Source of the DNA: Dendrocalamus latiflorus
Taxonomy: Eukaryota; Streptophyta; Magnoliopsida; Poales; Poaceae
Direction: 5' to 3'
DNA length: 64,000 bases
NCBI GenBank assembly: GCA_017311315.1
Contig: CM029670.1
Coordinates: 27,338,949-27,402,948, forward strand
A program made the position numbers and the translations under genes. This document shows, piece by piece, positions 1 to 10,495 of the stretch; the first letter of the stretch is position 1, and each line of letters begins with the position of its first letter. The notes beneath the pieces were generated by a model that worked only from the letters and a program-made list of their open reading frames with translations, did no database searches and had not been told where the DNA came from.

Positions 1-1706
1 GAGGAACTTGCAAAACTCGATTCTCTGATCCTTCTTCACGACATACCAAGCATGTGGAACAGTGACTGAGTTGCCATCCTGCTGTAAGTGCAATTCAGGT
101 CTTATGCCCATATCATGTAAATCTAGCCTAGCATTGGTTGTGTCCTTGGTCTTGCCGTCGACATTGAGTAATGTGCCAAGAAGGTTTTCACATATGTTTT
201 TCTCTATGTGCATCACATCAAGATTATGTGGAAGCTTCAAATATTTCCAATATGGCAATCTCCACAACCCAACTTTGTGACTAAAAATCACTGGACCTTC
301 GTTACGCTTCCTTTTCTTAGTTGCAGGATGCTTCCCTGGCCTAACATCTTTCACCTTCTCTAGCTCCTCTTGGACCTCCTCTATAGTGAACTTACCTGGC
401 TCAACTTTGTTTTCGCGCTGTCCGTCAAAAGCCAAGCTTCTCCGCCAAACATGTGTCCTTGGAAGGTATCGACGATGTCCAATGTAACATAACTTATTCC
501 TTATTGCCCGAGACAACGGATTCTTGTCACAATGAATACATGCATAATAGCCTTTTGTTGTTCGCCCTGATAAGGTGCTCAACGCTGGATAATCATGTAT
601 ACACCACAACACGGCAGCACGAAGCTTGAACTTGTTACCAGTACATGCATCATAGGTATCGACACCCTGCCAGAGATCGAGCAGTTCTTCTATTAGGGGC
701 TCAAGGAACAAATCAAAATCCTTTCCTGGAGATGATGGACCTGGGATGAGTAAAGACATAAAGCAGTTTGCTGGATTCACGCATTCCCATGGTGGGAGAT
801 TTAAAGGTGTCAGGAGCACAGGCCACATGCTATATTGGGTACTCATGTTGCCAAATGGATTGAATCCATCTGTAGCTAAGGCAAGCCTCAAGTTCCTCGG
901 ATCAGCTGCAAAATTTGGATACCTGCTGTCAAAGTCCTTCCATGCCTCCCCATCAGCTGGATGGCTCATTACATTGTCGACTGGCGTCCTCACTTTCTTG
1001 TGCCATTGTGTTTCCTCAGATGTTCGTTTTGAAGCAAAAATCCTCTTCAACCTTGGTATAAGTGGAAAATGCCTCAAAACCTTATGTGCAACCCGCTTGC
1101 TCCCATTAACATCTTGCCATCTAGATTCCTTGCATACTGGGCACACATCCACCTTGGCATAATCCTTCCGAAACAACACACAATTGTTCTTGCACACATG
1201 GATGCTATCGTATCCAAGGCCCAATTCACGAAGATATTTCTTGGCATCATCATATGATCTTGGAAATTCACACTGAGGGAATGCTGAGGACAACAACTTC
1301 ATCATTACAGAAAAAGCTGTATTGCTGATTCGATAACGAGACTTGATATACAGTAACCTCACCAGAAAAGAGAATTTTGAATGGCTAGATCCCGGGCCAA
1401 GTGACCGCTTCGAATCTTCAAGGACTCTTGCAAACCTTGGGTGTTCTCCATCTGCCTCTACCGCTGCGTACAAATCTCCTATCATCTCTGGTACTCTGTT
1501 ATCCTCATCATAATCATCATCCGCCACATCCACATGTATCCCTTCATCATGATCAAATCCATCCACCTCCTGCTCTAAATACTCAACTACTTCATCATCT
1601 GCCGACTCTCCATGATGAATCCACCTGGTGTATGCAGCTGACATTCCATAAATGTGTATGTGGTCATCCACCTCTTGCCATGTTTTTACTTTTATTGAAG
1701 ATCCAT
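1..1706 (-). CDS. TNP2-like CACTA transposase, N-terminal half (partial)
   Basis: The frame is open on the minus strand from about 1706 to the window edge, roughly 565 codons. It starts with the tail of a transposase-associated domain (HIYGMSAAYTRWIHHGES, about 1640-1585), then an acidic linker rich in Asp/Glu. The TNP2 (Transposase_21) core follows, recognisable by FPRSYDDAKKYLRELGLGYD near 1266-1207, WCIHDYPALSTLSGRTTKGY near 600-540 and LHDMGIRPELHLQ near 120-82. In CACTA elements this enzyme cuts the terminal inverted repeats. No stop or frameshift was seen in this part. A TAA lies just upstream and TGTAACAG at about 1714-1707 looks like a splice acceptor, so the true start is in an upstream exon that I could not place. 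The C-terminus is outside the window. Plus-strand frames over this stretch are shadows. Confidence 0.85.
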
Positions 1707-2586
1707 CTGTTACATTTTAATCAAAGTTGCCAGTGGACTGAAATTAATCAGCATAAGGATCAACATATTTATTTTGACAGGCTAACAAGGGAGCATTCCT
1801 ATCAGCATGCACGGATGCACCAAGTGAATTGTCTCCCATTTACCCAGCTTCTGTCCATCTGTTGTAGCATAAGTATGCAAATTCAAATAAAACAGTCGAA
1901 AGTGACAAATCTAACACTAGAACAAATAATACACAGTCTGCTATAGGTAGTTGATTTCTTTATTTGTACAGCAACCGTTGATTTGCATTGAAATTTGTTA
2001 ATAGGGTGTGTACAAATCTGTAGTGTATATGACCTATAAGAAGTTGTTGAGGTGTACAAACTTCTTTTCCTTCCCTCTCCCCCTGTTCCCTTGTATCTAA
2101 TATGAATCCTTCAGCCTCATCTCCATATCAACATAATACACAGTCCTATAAGTATGCAGGAACTAGCTAGAGAGTTATGAACACAAATCCAACACCGGGA
2201 ACTAGTGAGCTATTACCAGGAACCACGAATCTAATACTAGAAGAAGGTACACATACCTTTCAGCTATGAACTGGAACGGCTCGGCTGCAGGGCGCCTCTG
2301 CCGCGGCACACACCTGACCGGGATGCCAACGCCGCCGCGCCCGACCGGGAAAGCTCCGCCGCCTCGCCGCAAAAAGGGCGCCACAGCCACCACACCAGAC
2401 CGGGGCGGGGCTCCTCCGCCGCAGCGCCCGACGGGGAATCCTCCTCCTCCGCCGCCGCCTCTCCGCAAGTCAAGGGAGCGGACAGAGATCCAAGTTTACT
2501 AGACGGGGATTCCAATTTGAGTCAACGTGGAGGGGAGCCAGGGAGCATACGGTACTACAATATTTACAATGAGACACCAACGCAAG
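1707..2586 (-). other. CACTA 5' leader / intron region, no coding frame recognised
   Basis: This lies between the putative acceptor of the transposase exon and the subterminal zone. It is AT-rich to about 2260. A GC-rich block follows at 2265-2510 with simple Pro/Gly/Arg-type codon repeats open in several frames on both strands. The block may be a first exon or 5' UTR, but no domain is visible. Confidence 0.4.
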
Positions 2587-2664
2587 TGATCATGTAGCGC
2601 AATGGTAAAGCCGTTCTTTGCTCTCTACAGGTCCCGGGTTCGATCCCGACCTTGAACATTTTTT
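2587..2664 (+). ncRNA. tRNA-like Pol III unit (A box, B box, T6) inside the CACTA element
   Basis: TAGCGCAATGG at 2595-2605 fits the tRNA A box and GGGTTCGATCC at 2636-2646 fits the B box, at normal spacing. A run of six T follows at 2659-2664, as for Pol III termination. The D-arm-like and T-arm-like pieces are recognisable, but the T stem is one base short and I see no good acceptor stem. It is therefore better called a tRNA pseudogene or SINE head than a tRNA gene. Confidence 0.5.
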
Positions 2665-2819
2665 GCAAAATATTAGTCGCGGGACCCACTGTTACACGTG
2701 GCTGCCACGCAGGTCGTCCAGTCCCATAATACACGTGGCAGATCGCTGCGGACAGCACACGTGGCATGATGGGCCCGGGCCCCACAGTAATACAAGACAT
2801 GGACAAGGGGTGCCCGGAG

Positions 2820-3075
2820 ACTTATGACGAAAGTATGTTCGTCAGCTATCTTATAATGGTTTAATGACGAAGTCGTGTTCGTTACAGTTCGAAAACAGAG
2901 CGTCAGAAATGAGTAATGCGAGCCGCGCGTGTCATCTGTGACGATATCTGTGTTATTCAATGACGCGTTTTTGAGTTTCGTCATAAATAGTTGGTGCCCG
3001 AGGTCCGTCACCAATGCTCCATGACGAAACACAAAATTTCGTCATAGTTAGGCACTGTTCATGATCTTCTTAGTT
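2820..3075. repeat. CACTA subterminal repeats
   Basis: TGACGA or its complement recurs at about 2825, 2865, 2938, 2978, 3022 and 3037. Two copies form a perfect 9-bp inverted repeat, ATGACGAAA (3021-3029) and TTTCGTCAT (3037-3045), around a 7-base loop. Such subterminal arrays are the usual binding sites for the accessory CACTA protein; that role here is inferred. Confidence 0.65.
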
Positions 3076-3076
3076 G

Positions 3077-3864
3077 GCATGCCAAAGGAAGCATGTTATA
3101 CTAGTGACATTATAAGATGGTCATATCATTTGGGTAAACTTGTGCAAGCTCTATAGAGTGTAAAACTATTCGAATAGTGATGTCCCCAATTATGGACAAT
3201 GCTCGGTGATTTCACACGAGGATTAGGTTTTTCATAAAATCTTGGTTGGTTGGGAAGAAATTTGGTTGGGAAGTGAATGGGTAGTTCACTCTATTTATTT
3301 ACTTACATCCTTTCCAAAAAATAGTGTGCTTCCAATCTATTTATCGTATTTACTTCAAATTACTCTTTCTGTAAAATAACCACTCAGCCATCCTTTGGTA
3401 AACCTTGCATATTATATTGCATCTTTATTACAACCGACTTGCTTAGTACTCTATGTACTCACAGCTATGCCCATTGTTGCTCAGTTGAAGAAGAAGAACC
3501 ATTTCAATAGGAGGTATCTAAAGGTGGATATTTCGATGACTTCACATATTAGGACTTCGCTCCCCAGTCGATTGCTTGTGAGCATGTTGAATAGCTACTG
3601 CACTTATTTCTATCTTCTGCTAAAGTTTCTTAAGCCTTCCAGGTTATTATCTAAATGCTTGGCCATAAGGTCGCAACTCTGATAATTAATAATATTTGAG
3701 TTTTTTTTCTTGGTTAAATGTAAATATGGTTGATGTTCCATTTATGCTTACACTGTGTGCACTCACGTGATCATGGACTAGTGCAGAATACATAGGAGAG
3801 TCCAAATTTGCAGATTCAGGTCTCGACACAGGAGAGTCCAGATTTGTAGATTTGGGTCTCGACA
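3077..3864 (+). mobile_element. 3' part of a long gypsy LTR (TGTAACATCC family), 5' truncated
   Basis: It aligns by eye with the 3' third of the solo LTRs elsewhere in the window: ATGCCAAAGGAAGC, the ctctatagag / CTATTCGAATAG cassette (3166-3177), a stretch with GTACTCAC, CCCCAGTCGATTGC, and the closing GGGTCTCGACA. The last about 40 bases are duplicated (two closely similar copies at about 3795-3864). The 5' part is missing, apparently at the CACTA insertion. Confidence 0.7.
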
Positions 3865-4264
3865 CTACCCCTCGATCGCTTTTGGTGCATCCTTTGCTCG
3901 GGATTTTTCTTCAATATCAAAACTGGCAATCAAATTCTTAACAGAAATATTTTGCCTCTTGTGTTTCAGAGTTGTGGCAAAATTCCTCAGGATGGAGGCA
4001 ATTTAGCAATAATGCCTCTAGCCACAAACTTGTCCGGCAACTTGCAACCAAAGTGTGTGAGTTCTCTCAGATGAACTATAGTTCATGAGCTTGCTTGACC
4101 AAAGAACATTTATCAACCATTATGCAGTCATGATATTGCTCCATGACATGCAATTCTCATCTAGCATCTAAGGTAGTGAACTTACATTCGAGTGCCTCCC
4201 ACAGTTTGGCAGCATTCTGCATGTGTAGGTATACATCACAAAGCTAGTCAGACAACATGCTTAG
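3865..4264 (-). pseudogene. Copia gag pseudogene, C-terminal piece
   Basis: Minus-strand reading gives recognisable copia gag (UBN2-type) fragments: YLHMQNAAKLWEALECKF at about 4226-4170, then, in a shifted frame, KLPDKFVARGIIAKLPPS. Several TAG/TGA stops and at least one frameshift break it. It is the continuation of the N-terminal gag piece at 13941-14130. The two were split by insertion of the gypsy element at 4265-13940, which left a CTTAG duplication. Confidence 0.75.
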
Positions 4265-4507
4265 TGTTGTGGTTACAGACCAAACAGAGAGAGTGGTATG
4301 GTAGTGGAGAGTTAGGTGAGCAATGCCCGGGGGCTTCCCCATGGCCCGGATGGCTTATATATTCACATAGGGAGAATTTTATAACTATGAACTTACACCC
4401 AAGTATCCCTCTCAAAGGGCAGTTATGTTATTATACATGTCCCATCTTTGGGCCTTACAACCTCCTAACAGTCTGGTTGGGTTTAGGTGGGGCCCACCCC
4501 TACAATA
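4265..4507 (-). repeat. G1 left LTR (3' LTR in element orientation)
   Basis: Plus-strand ends are TGTTGTGGTTACAGACC and CCCCTACAATA; the last C of the usual TACAACA is mutated to T. It aligns with the right LTR and with both G2 LTRs. Short inverted termini TGTTGT...ACAACA are present in the family. Confidence 0.9.
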
Positions 4508-6109
4508 GGAGCCTCTCATGGTGAATGGCTTCACGGGCCGAAGCCATGTTGCCGAGTCCTTTGGCCCCCCTCCGTCCCTACGGCCTGTGACCTTCTAAGG
4601 TGTTTAGACAAAACTGGGTCTTGCTGGTGCAGCGCATCCTGATGGCATGGGCACGGGGCAAAAGTTGCTGCCGAAGGCGTCCTCCAGTTGTGAGGTGTAC
4701 GCCCCGAACGGAGCAGGTCCTTCGACCTAGGGGCGCGGAGGCTCGAAGTGGCGGTGGGCTCCAACGTCGTGCACCTCCAATGGTGAGTGAAAGTCGGAGT
4801 CGTTCCGCTGAGACAAAGTTGGTGCCAATGTCGCTGCCGGAGTGAATGGCTAGTGTTCCACTGCCAATGCATTTGATGACCCCAAAAGTCGTGCCATCCC
4901 CTAGTACGCAATAGGAGTTGTACCGTGTCATGTGGTCGTACAACAGCGGTGGTGCGCTCGCTCCTGATGGGGTGGACGCGTGGCAAGACATGATTGGCAT
5001 GGCGTGGGGTTGGAGGCATCGCGGTCACATGCCATTGCGACGCTTCTACTCCCGCCCGTTGAACTCCCGCCGGTTGGACTTCCCAGGTGTGGGGGACCGG
5101 GTATATATACGCTGCTAGTGCTGCGCCGTTGTTGTTGCCTACGGTCTGCAGCCGGGTATGGCTGAGATGATGTTGTTCCCCAAAAATGGGCCTCTTTCGT
5201 TCATCCATATTCTGCGATGGCGCTGTTTCGTGGCGGACTTGGCGCGAACAGCGCAATTTAGAGAATGTTAATGAATGGAAGGGGGCCTATTTTTTGGGTG
5301 CTTGGTAAGGCTTATCGCCGATGACCGGTGGTGCTTCCCGATGGAGGGGAGCACAGACGGCTGGGTCTCCACCGGTTGTTGCTCTGCCGAAGGCGTCCAC
5401 TGGCCGTGAGGTGTATGCGTGCCGCGGAGCCGGTCCATGCTGGCGAGGCTGAGTCGAAGGGGCCGCTTCAGCCCGCGGGCGCGATGTTGATGCAGGCTCC
5501 GGGGTCAAGTCCCTATTCGGGCTTGCTAGAGGCGGGTTTCAGAGTCTTCGCGCGGAGTCGGGATCGGTGGGTCGCCCGGTGCCTCGCTGCTAAAGGATGG
5601 TGTATTGAAGATACTGTAGAGTACAGCTGCGGTTGTCGTGCAGCGAGACGGGACCGGCACGTCCTGCGCTGTCAGTGGGTGGACGCGGAGTTGGAGTAGG
5701 CTCCAAAATCATCTCACTGGCTCGAAGTCGAGGCGGTATTTCACTTCGGTGTTAGCGGAGCTGCCTCGCGGGGTCGAAGCCGAAGTCAAAGTTGGAGTTG
5801 CTCCGCTGAGGCGGAGTTGACTGGTTAGTGGCCTACTGACACTGCATTAATGGCCCCGAGAATCGCGCCCATCACTGATGCGCGATGGAAAGTAGGCCAT
5901 GCCACTCGGCCGCACGACCGCAGCCATGCAGTCATTCTCGATGGGACGGGATGTGTGGCAGCGTAGGATTGGCGCGTCGGGCATCGTCAGGTGGTCACGA
6001 CCGTGGTTGTGCGCGTGGGCTTCCACCGGTTACGCTTCCCAATCGTGGGGAGGCGAGCGGTTCGGCTTCCGCCGGTTGCACTTACTGGTGCTGTGGGAGG
6101 TGAAGGGGC
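4508..6109 (+). other. G1 non-coding region upstream of the antisense ORF, with repeated promoter-like modules
   Basis: GC-rich sequence between the left LTR and the antisense-ORF promoter. Two related modules, about 4915-5110 and about 5895-6120, each hold a CGCACGACCGCAG-like motif, a Cys/His-free GC stretch with CCGCCGGTTG boxes and a TATA-like core (TATATATAC at about 5100; TTTATATACC at about 6110). The same pair of modules exists in G2. Minus-strand frames such as 4531-5256 are open but show no known domain and match nothing in G2 beyond the shared DNA. Confidence 0.5.
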
Positions 6110-6118
6110 TTTATATAC
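6110..6118 (+). promoter_or_regulatory. TATA box for the G1 antisense ORF
   Basis: CTTTATATACC about 130 bp upstream of the first plausible ATG (6246). It is preceded by GC-rich CCGCCGGTTG boxes. Its position and strand fit the extra ORF, not gag. Confidence 0.55.
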
Positions 6119-6245
6119 CCCGTTTTGGCACCATGCTGGCATTCTGCCTCGTTTACCTTCTGCCCCCTTTGCTCTTTTGCACTCTGTGCTCTCGCCCCCT
6201 TCGCTGTCGTGATTTTACTCGTCGCCGTCTAGCTCCCGGGGGACG

Positions 6246-9106
6246 ATGGCCCGTGGCGAAGAACGTGCTCACCGGGCCGGTAGTGACGCCCCATCCCAGC
6301 GATCGTCGTCGATTGAGGTGGAATACCGCTCGAGGGGCGCGAGCCATTGCTGATGTTCAAGCAGTGGGTGGTGACGGAGAAAGTGGAGGGTCCTTGCTCC
6401 CACGTCTTGGGCCCGACTCTTGCGACAGAGGAGATGATTCAAACTCTGTTGCGCGAAAGGAAGCTGTTGGACCGCCGCGAGGTGCATTTTCCTGTCAGCG
6501 ACTAGACAGAACCACACTCAGAGAAGTCGGAGGTGATCGTCTTCGTTGCTTATTTTGAAGCCGGTCTTCGAATCCCGGCAGCCATGATCGTCGGCGATGT
6601 CTTGCAGACCTTCGGGCTGGAGCTGGCGCAGTTGACTCCGAACGTGATAGCCCATCTTGCCATCTACAGCTGGGCACTGCGTACGGAGGCATGCTGGCCT
6701 AGCGCCTCACTGTTTGCGTTCCTTCATGACGCACGGTGCCAGCCGAAGAAGCTAGAAGGGGGGACGTTTTCCAACTTCGGCAGCATCAACTTCGTCCTGC
6801 GATCACAATGCGGGAAGATTTTCCCAGCCAACTCGACCCGGACAAAGTGGGAACCGAATTGGATGAAATAGTGGTTCTACCACCGCGTGGCGAGCGGCAG
6901 TGGCCTCGAGTGCACGGGCTGGCCGATGTCATTCAATACCTCGCCAAGCACGCCGATCAACGATGAGGATAGGCAGAGAGCGCGGAGGCTTGTGGGGATC
7001 ACTGCCCGCTTCAACATGCGTGACCTCGTCGAGGAGTTCGTCATGTACGGTGTGACGCCGCTTACCGATGGGTGGCACATCCAACCTGGGGGCCTTCGGC
7101 GCGACGATGTCCACCCGTCTGTATCCTCGCTGCCGAGGCCCTCCAACCCTCATAAGTCTTGGGGTGGAGCCTTGCTTGTCCCCTTATTTTTTTTGGGTTG
7201 ACTCCACTTTACCTTGCCTGTAGGGTTTCTTCTGGGGGACGCGGAGCGTGCGGTGGCCGTGTTCTTCGGGCCGTACGTTGCCAAGGAGCATAGCCTGCAT
7301 GAAGCCGCGAACGAGGAGGCGAAGTTAGGGCGGATAAACCGGGTGTGCGATGCTCTGGGCATTTGCGTGCCAGAGCGCGCTACCCCGGCCCCGAGCCGGC
7401 CTCGCCATTGTGACGACGACGGCAAGACGAAGGGGTTGCCCTCTCGACGGAGGGCCCGGTCCTCTACGGCCATATCTGGTCTGTCGGCTGCCGCTCCTAT
7501 CAGCTCTACTGGAGCTGACAGTGCGGCGGATGCCAACTCCGACTCAGTGAAGTATGCCGATTCAGACCTTGAGGCAGGTGTGGAGGACGAAGGCTAGGGG
7601 TCCTTGGGCAGTACCAGGGACCAATGGTGCGGCACGGACAACCAGGTGGGGGAAGCGTCCTCGCCTGCGACGGTTGCCGAGGCGGAGGAGTCCTTGCCCT
7701 GGTCTCCAAAAGCGAAGCGGCCGTGTACACGATCGCCCTCTCATCCGGAGAGGGGGTACGCTGTGGCGACCGGGCTCAGGAGCCTGTTGGAGTCTGACTC
7801 CGACACAAAGGCCCCCCGGGTTAGGGAGTCGGCTGCTTCAGGGGGCGCTGGTATTCCTACGGTTCCTTCTGAGGCTAAGGGGACACTACCACGGAGCCCG
7901 CCGATTGATGCCGAAGGTAAGCCTAATTCCCTTCGTACAATCCTGCGGGCTTCCGTGAAGCCCTAACCCCTACCTCCTCATTCTGACAGGGGTTCAGGCC
8001 TCCGGTCATGGGCAATCTTTGGGGGGGCGCGGACGCCCTGTTGGTGGCATCCACAACCGGTGCCCTCGAAATTGTCAGTGCGAAGGCCACACGACCGAGC
8101 TTAACGGACTTCGTCCCTCGGCCGAAGGTGCTGCGGGTATGGCGAGCGTTTGTAGACAGTGCAGTCGCTCGCTTGGATTGCGAAGCGCTGCTGACGTGTG
8201 GGTCAGAGCTTCTGGGAGGCGGGCTAGGGGCCTCGGAGATGAGGGTGAGCACTCGACTTTTGACGGTGTGTGCCGTCACCTAGGAATTCGCTAACGACTG
8301 CGTTGCGCAGACCCTCGCCCTTGGTCGGGCGCTGCAAGTGGCTCACGCCTGTGAGCAGGGGATGCTCGAGGACTGGCTATGAGCTGCTGAAGTGGCCCAG
8401 TGCACAGCCGAGGGGGCTCATTCCGCCATGGACGATCGCATCCGGTTGTTAGAGGCGGAGTGTGCGAAGGCGATTTCAGACGCTTAGGCACTCGCGGCAG
8501 AGGCACAACGGGCAGCCGTTGAGAAGCGTGATGGCTCACTCCAGTAAATCGCCGTGCTAGAGGAGGAGAAAGGCCGTCTCACTGCATCTCTTGGGGAGAG
8601 GGACCGGGCCCTAGGTGATGCCTCTGTGCGGCTTGGGACGCCATGCTGGCTTTGGAAGGCGCCCTCGAGGACCTCTCCGCCGATGTGCCGCCTCGTTCCT
8701 TTGGTCCCGAAGAGCTACCGCGGACACTTCGTCGAATCGCGGAGGCTTCTAACCTCGCTCTCAGCGCCGCCAAATCCTTCGGCAACCATTGCTCCTTCGT
8801 GACCTCGTGCCTAGTCTTTGCGCTGCTTCATCACCGAGGTTGCCGGCATGTTGACAGGCTAGCTGACCCGAGCTGGAGATGCCCGCCGGAGCCGGGGTGA
8901 TGTTAGGCGCCGCGCACTCTATTCGTTTTACCGTCCGGGCCTTCCATGAACGAATCTAGGACTACATCGGGGAGGCCGCGGCGAAGATAGAGCTACGACG
9001 AACCTTGCGCGGCATGGGGAACTTCGGCCGATGGCTTGACGAAGTTTCACGACGCGATGGAGGCGGCGCCACTGCCGCAGCGCATGGCGCGAACCCACAG
9101 GTGTGA
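6246..9106 (+). pseudogene. G1 antisense extra ORF ('putative gypsy type transposon' domain), decayed
   Basis: Plus-strand coding remnant, opposite to gag. After ATG at 6246 (MARGEERAHRAGSD) and a frameshift near 6350 comes the domain known as 'putative gypsy type transposon' (PF04195-like). Its visible motifs are VIVFVAYFEAGLRIPA at about 6533-6580, LTPNVIAHLAIYSW and, past a stop, WFYHRVASGSG. An acceptor (CTTGCCTGTAG) ends an intron at 7223, and a second intron fits 7917-7989 (GTAAGC...CTGACAG). The C-terminal part is a heptad-rich coiled coil (about 8340-8620) and ends with FALLHHRGCRHVDRLADP. In-frame stops lie at 6503, 6869 and 7595, with more in the coiled coil. Extra ORFs of this kind, antisense and placed between pol and the 3' LTR, are known in plant Tat-lineage elements; their function is unknown. 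Confidence 0.75.
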
Positions 9107-9164
9107 TGTCGGGGTTCTATTGTGTAGGCGTGCGTTGCAATGTACGCAACCCCCTTTTTCTATG

Positions 9165-9170
9165 AATAAA
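9165..9170 (+). promoter_or_regulatory. Poly(A) signal after the G1 antisense ORF
   Basis: AATAAA within TATGAATAAAGTAG, about 60 bp past the last in-family coding sequence. It supports the antisense ORF having been an independent transcription unit inside the element. Confidence 0.5.
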
Positions 9171-9610
9171 GTAGAAATTGCCCCTGTGTTCTGACCGCGT
9201 GTATCACTGTGCTCCGGGCAGCTACTCGACAGGGACTGGCTGCTAGTCTCTGACCTCGTGACCCGACGGCGTCTTCGGCACTGGTGGTGGGCCGAGGATT
9301 CGCTGAATTCTGGGCGGCCCGGGCTTCTGCGGGCGAGACTCCGGCGCGGGCGTATGTTAAGGAGGAGCCAGATGAGTAGCGACTCTGAATACTCGAGGAC
9401 GTTTGTACATTAGGTCCTCGGGGATGTGATTGCCGAATGCCCTTGTAAACATTCTTTGACGAATGCAAAAAGAACTTTGGTTGGAGTACGTGTCCCCGCC
9501 GCATTTCGTGATCGCGACTGCACCCGATGAACTTGTAGGACTTAGCACTCCACTGCGCTTCCTAGCCGAGGTACGCGCTCAAGCACTCTGTCCTCTATGC
9601 TCCGAGATGC

Positions 9611-10100
9611 GTGAGCGCTCCGTCCCCTACCCTTCGAAGTGGTGGTAGCGGAGCTGGCGCCTAGGCGAAGTAGATGCGCGAGCGCTCCGTCTCCTACCCT
9701 TCGAAGTGGTGGCAGCGGAGCTAGTGCCTAGGCGAAGTAGACGCGCGAGCGCTCCGTCCCCTACCCTTCGAAGTGGTGGCAGTGGAGCTGGCGCCTAAAC
9801 GAAGTGGACGTGTGGGCGCTCCATCCCCAATCCTTCGAAATGGTGGCAGCGGAGCTGGTGCCTAGGCGAAGTGGACGCGCGGGCGCTTTGTCCACTACCC
9901 TTCGAAGTGGTGGCAGCGGAGCTAGCGACTAGGCGAAGTAGACGCGCGGGTGCTCCGTCCCCTACCCTTCGAAGTGGTGGCAGTGGAGCTGGCGCCTAGG
10001 CGAAGTAGACGCGCGAGCGCTCCGTCCCCTGCCTTTCGAAGTGGTGGCAGCAGAGCTGGCACCTAGACGAAGTAGACGCGCGAGCGCTCCATGCCTACTC
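9611..10100. repeat. Tandem array 1, 67-bp unit, about 7 copies
   Basis: CCTTCGAAGTGGTGGCAGCG recurs with starts at about 9631, 9698, 9765, 9832, 9899, 9966 and 10033, an exact 67-bp period. Units also share GCGCCTAGGCGAAGTAGACG and GCGAGCGCTCCGTCCCC, with scattered substitutions. It lies inside G1 beyond the antisense ORF. Confidence 0.95.
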
Positions 10101-10119
10101 CCAGAGTGCGCCCTGGAGC

Positions 10120-10495
10120 CATACGTCGTATTTATACTCCGTAGAGTGCATGCAGGGACAATATCCGGGCGTCTTATTTATACTCCGTAAAGTGCGCACA
10201 AGGACAACACCCGCGTGTCTTATTTATACTCCGTAGAATGCACGCAGGGACAACATCCGCACATCTTATTTATACTCCACAGAGTGGGCGCAGGGACAAC
10301 ATCCGCACGTCTCATTTATACTCCGCAGAGTGCGTGCAGGGACAACATCCGCACGTCTTATTTATACTCCGTAGAGTGCGTGCAGGGATAACATCCGCAT
10401 GTCTTATTTATACTCCGCAGAGTGCGTGCAGGGACAACATCCGCACGTCTTATTTATACTCCGTAGAGTGCGCACAGGGACAACATCCACGCGTC
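10120..10495. repeat. Tandem array 2, 46-bp unit, about 8 copies
   Basis: TTTATACTCCGTAGAGTGCG followed by CAGGGACAACATCCGC recurs with starts at about 10131, 10177, 10223, 10269, 10315, 10361, 10407 and 10453. It directly follows array 1 and shares its core (TTTATACTC...GAGTGCG) with array 3. Confidence 0.95.

Larger units (their letters stand above)
1..3075 (-). mobile_element. CACTA (En/Spm-like) DNA transposon, one end, partial
   Basis: A minus-strand TNP2-type transposase frame runs off the left edge of the window. On its 5' side lies an AT/GC-mixed leader and then a subterminal zone rich in TGACGAA / TTCGTCA motifs, which is typical of grass CACTA ends. Similarity to the long-LTR family starts at about 3077 (CATGCCAAAGG), so the element probably ends at about 3066-3076. 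The expected terminal motif (reverse of CACTACAAGAA) is not clean; TTCTTAGTTGG is the nearest match. The other end lies outside the window. The element seems to have inserted into an LTR of the dominant gypsy family. Confidence 0.8.

Noticed and set aside
1401..1946. 181-codon plus-strand ORF
   Set aside because: It is the complement of the TNP2 transposase N-terminal region, His/Leu-rich from reading acidic codons backwards.
2587..2664. Functional tRNA gene
   Set aside because: A and B boxes are good, but the T stem is a base short, no acceptor pairing is evident, and it lies in a transposon. Kept only as a tRNA-like unit.
4531..5256. 241-codon minus-strand ORF in G1
   Set aside because: Lies in the GC-rich untranslated part; no domain, and the corresponding G2 region is open only for shorter, different stretches. 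Shared DNA, not shared protein.
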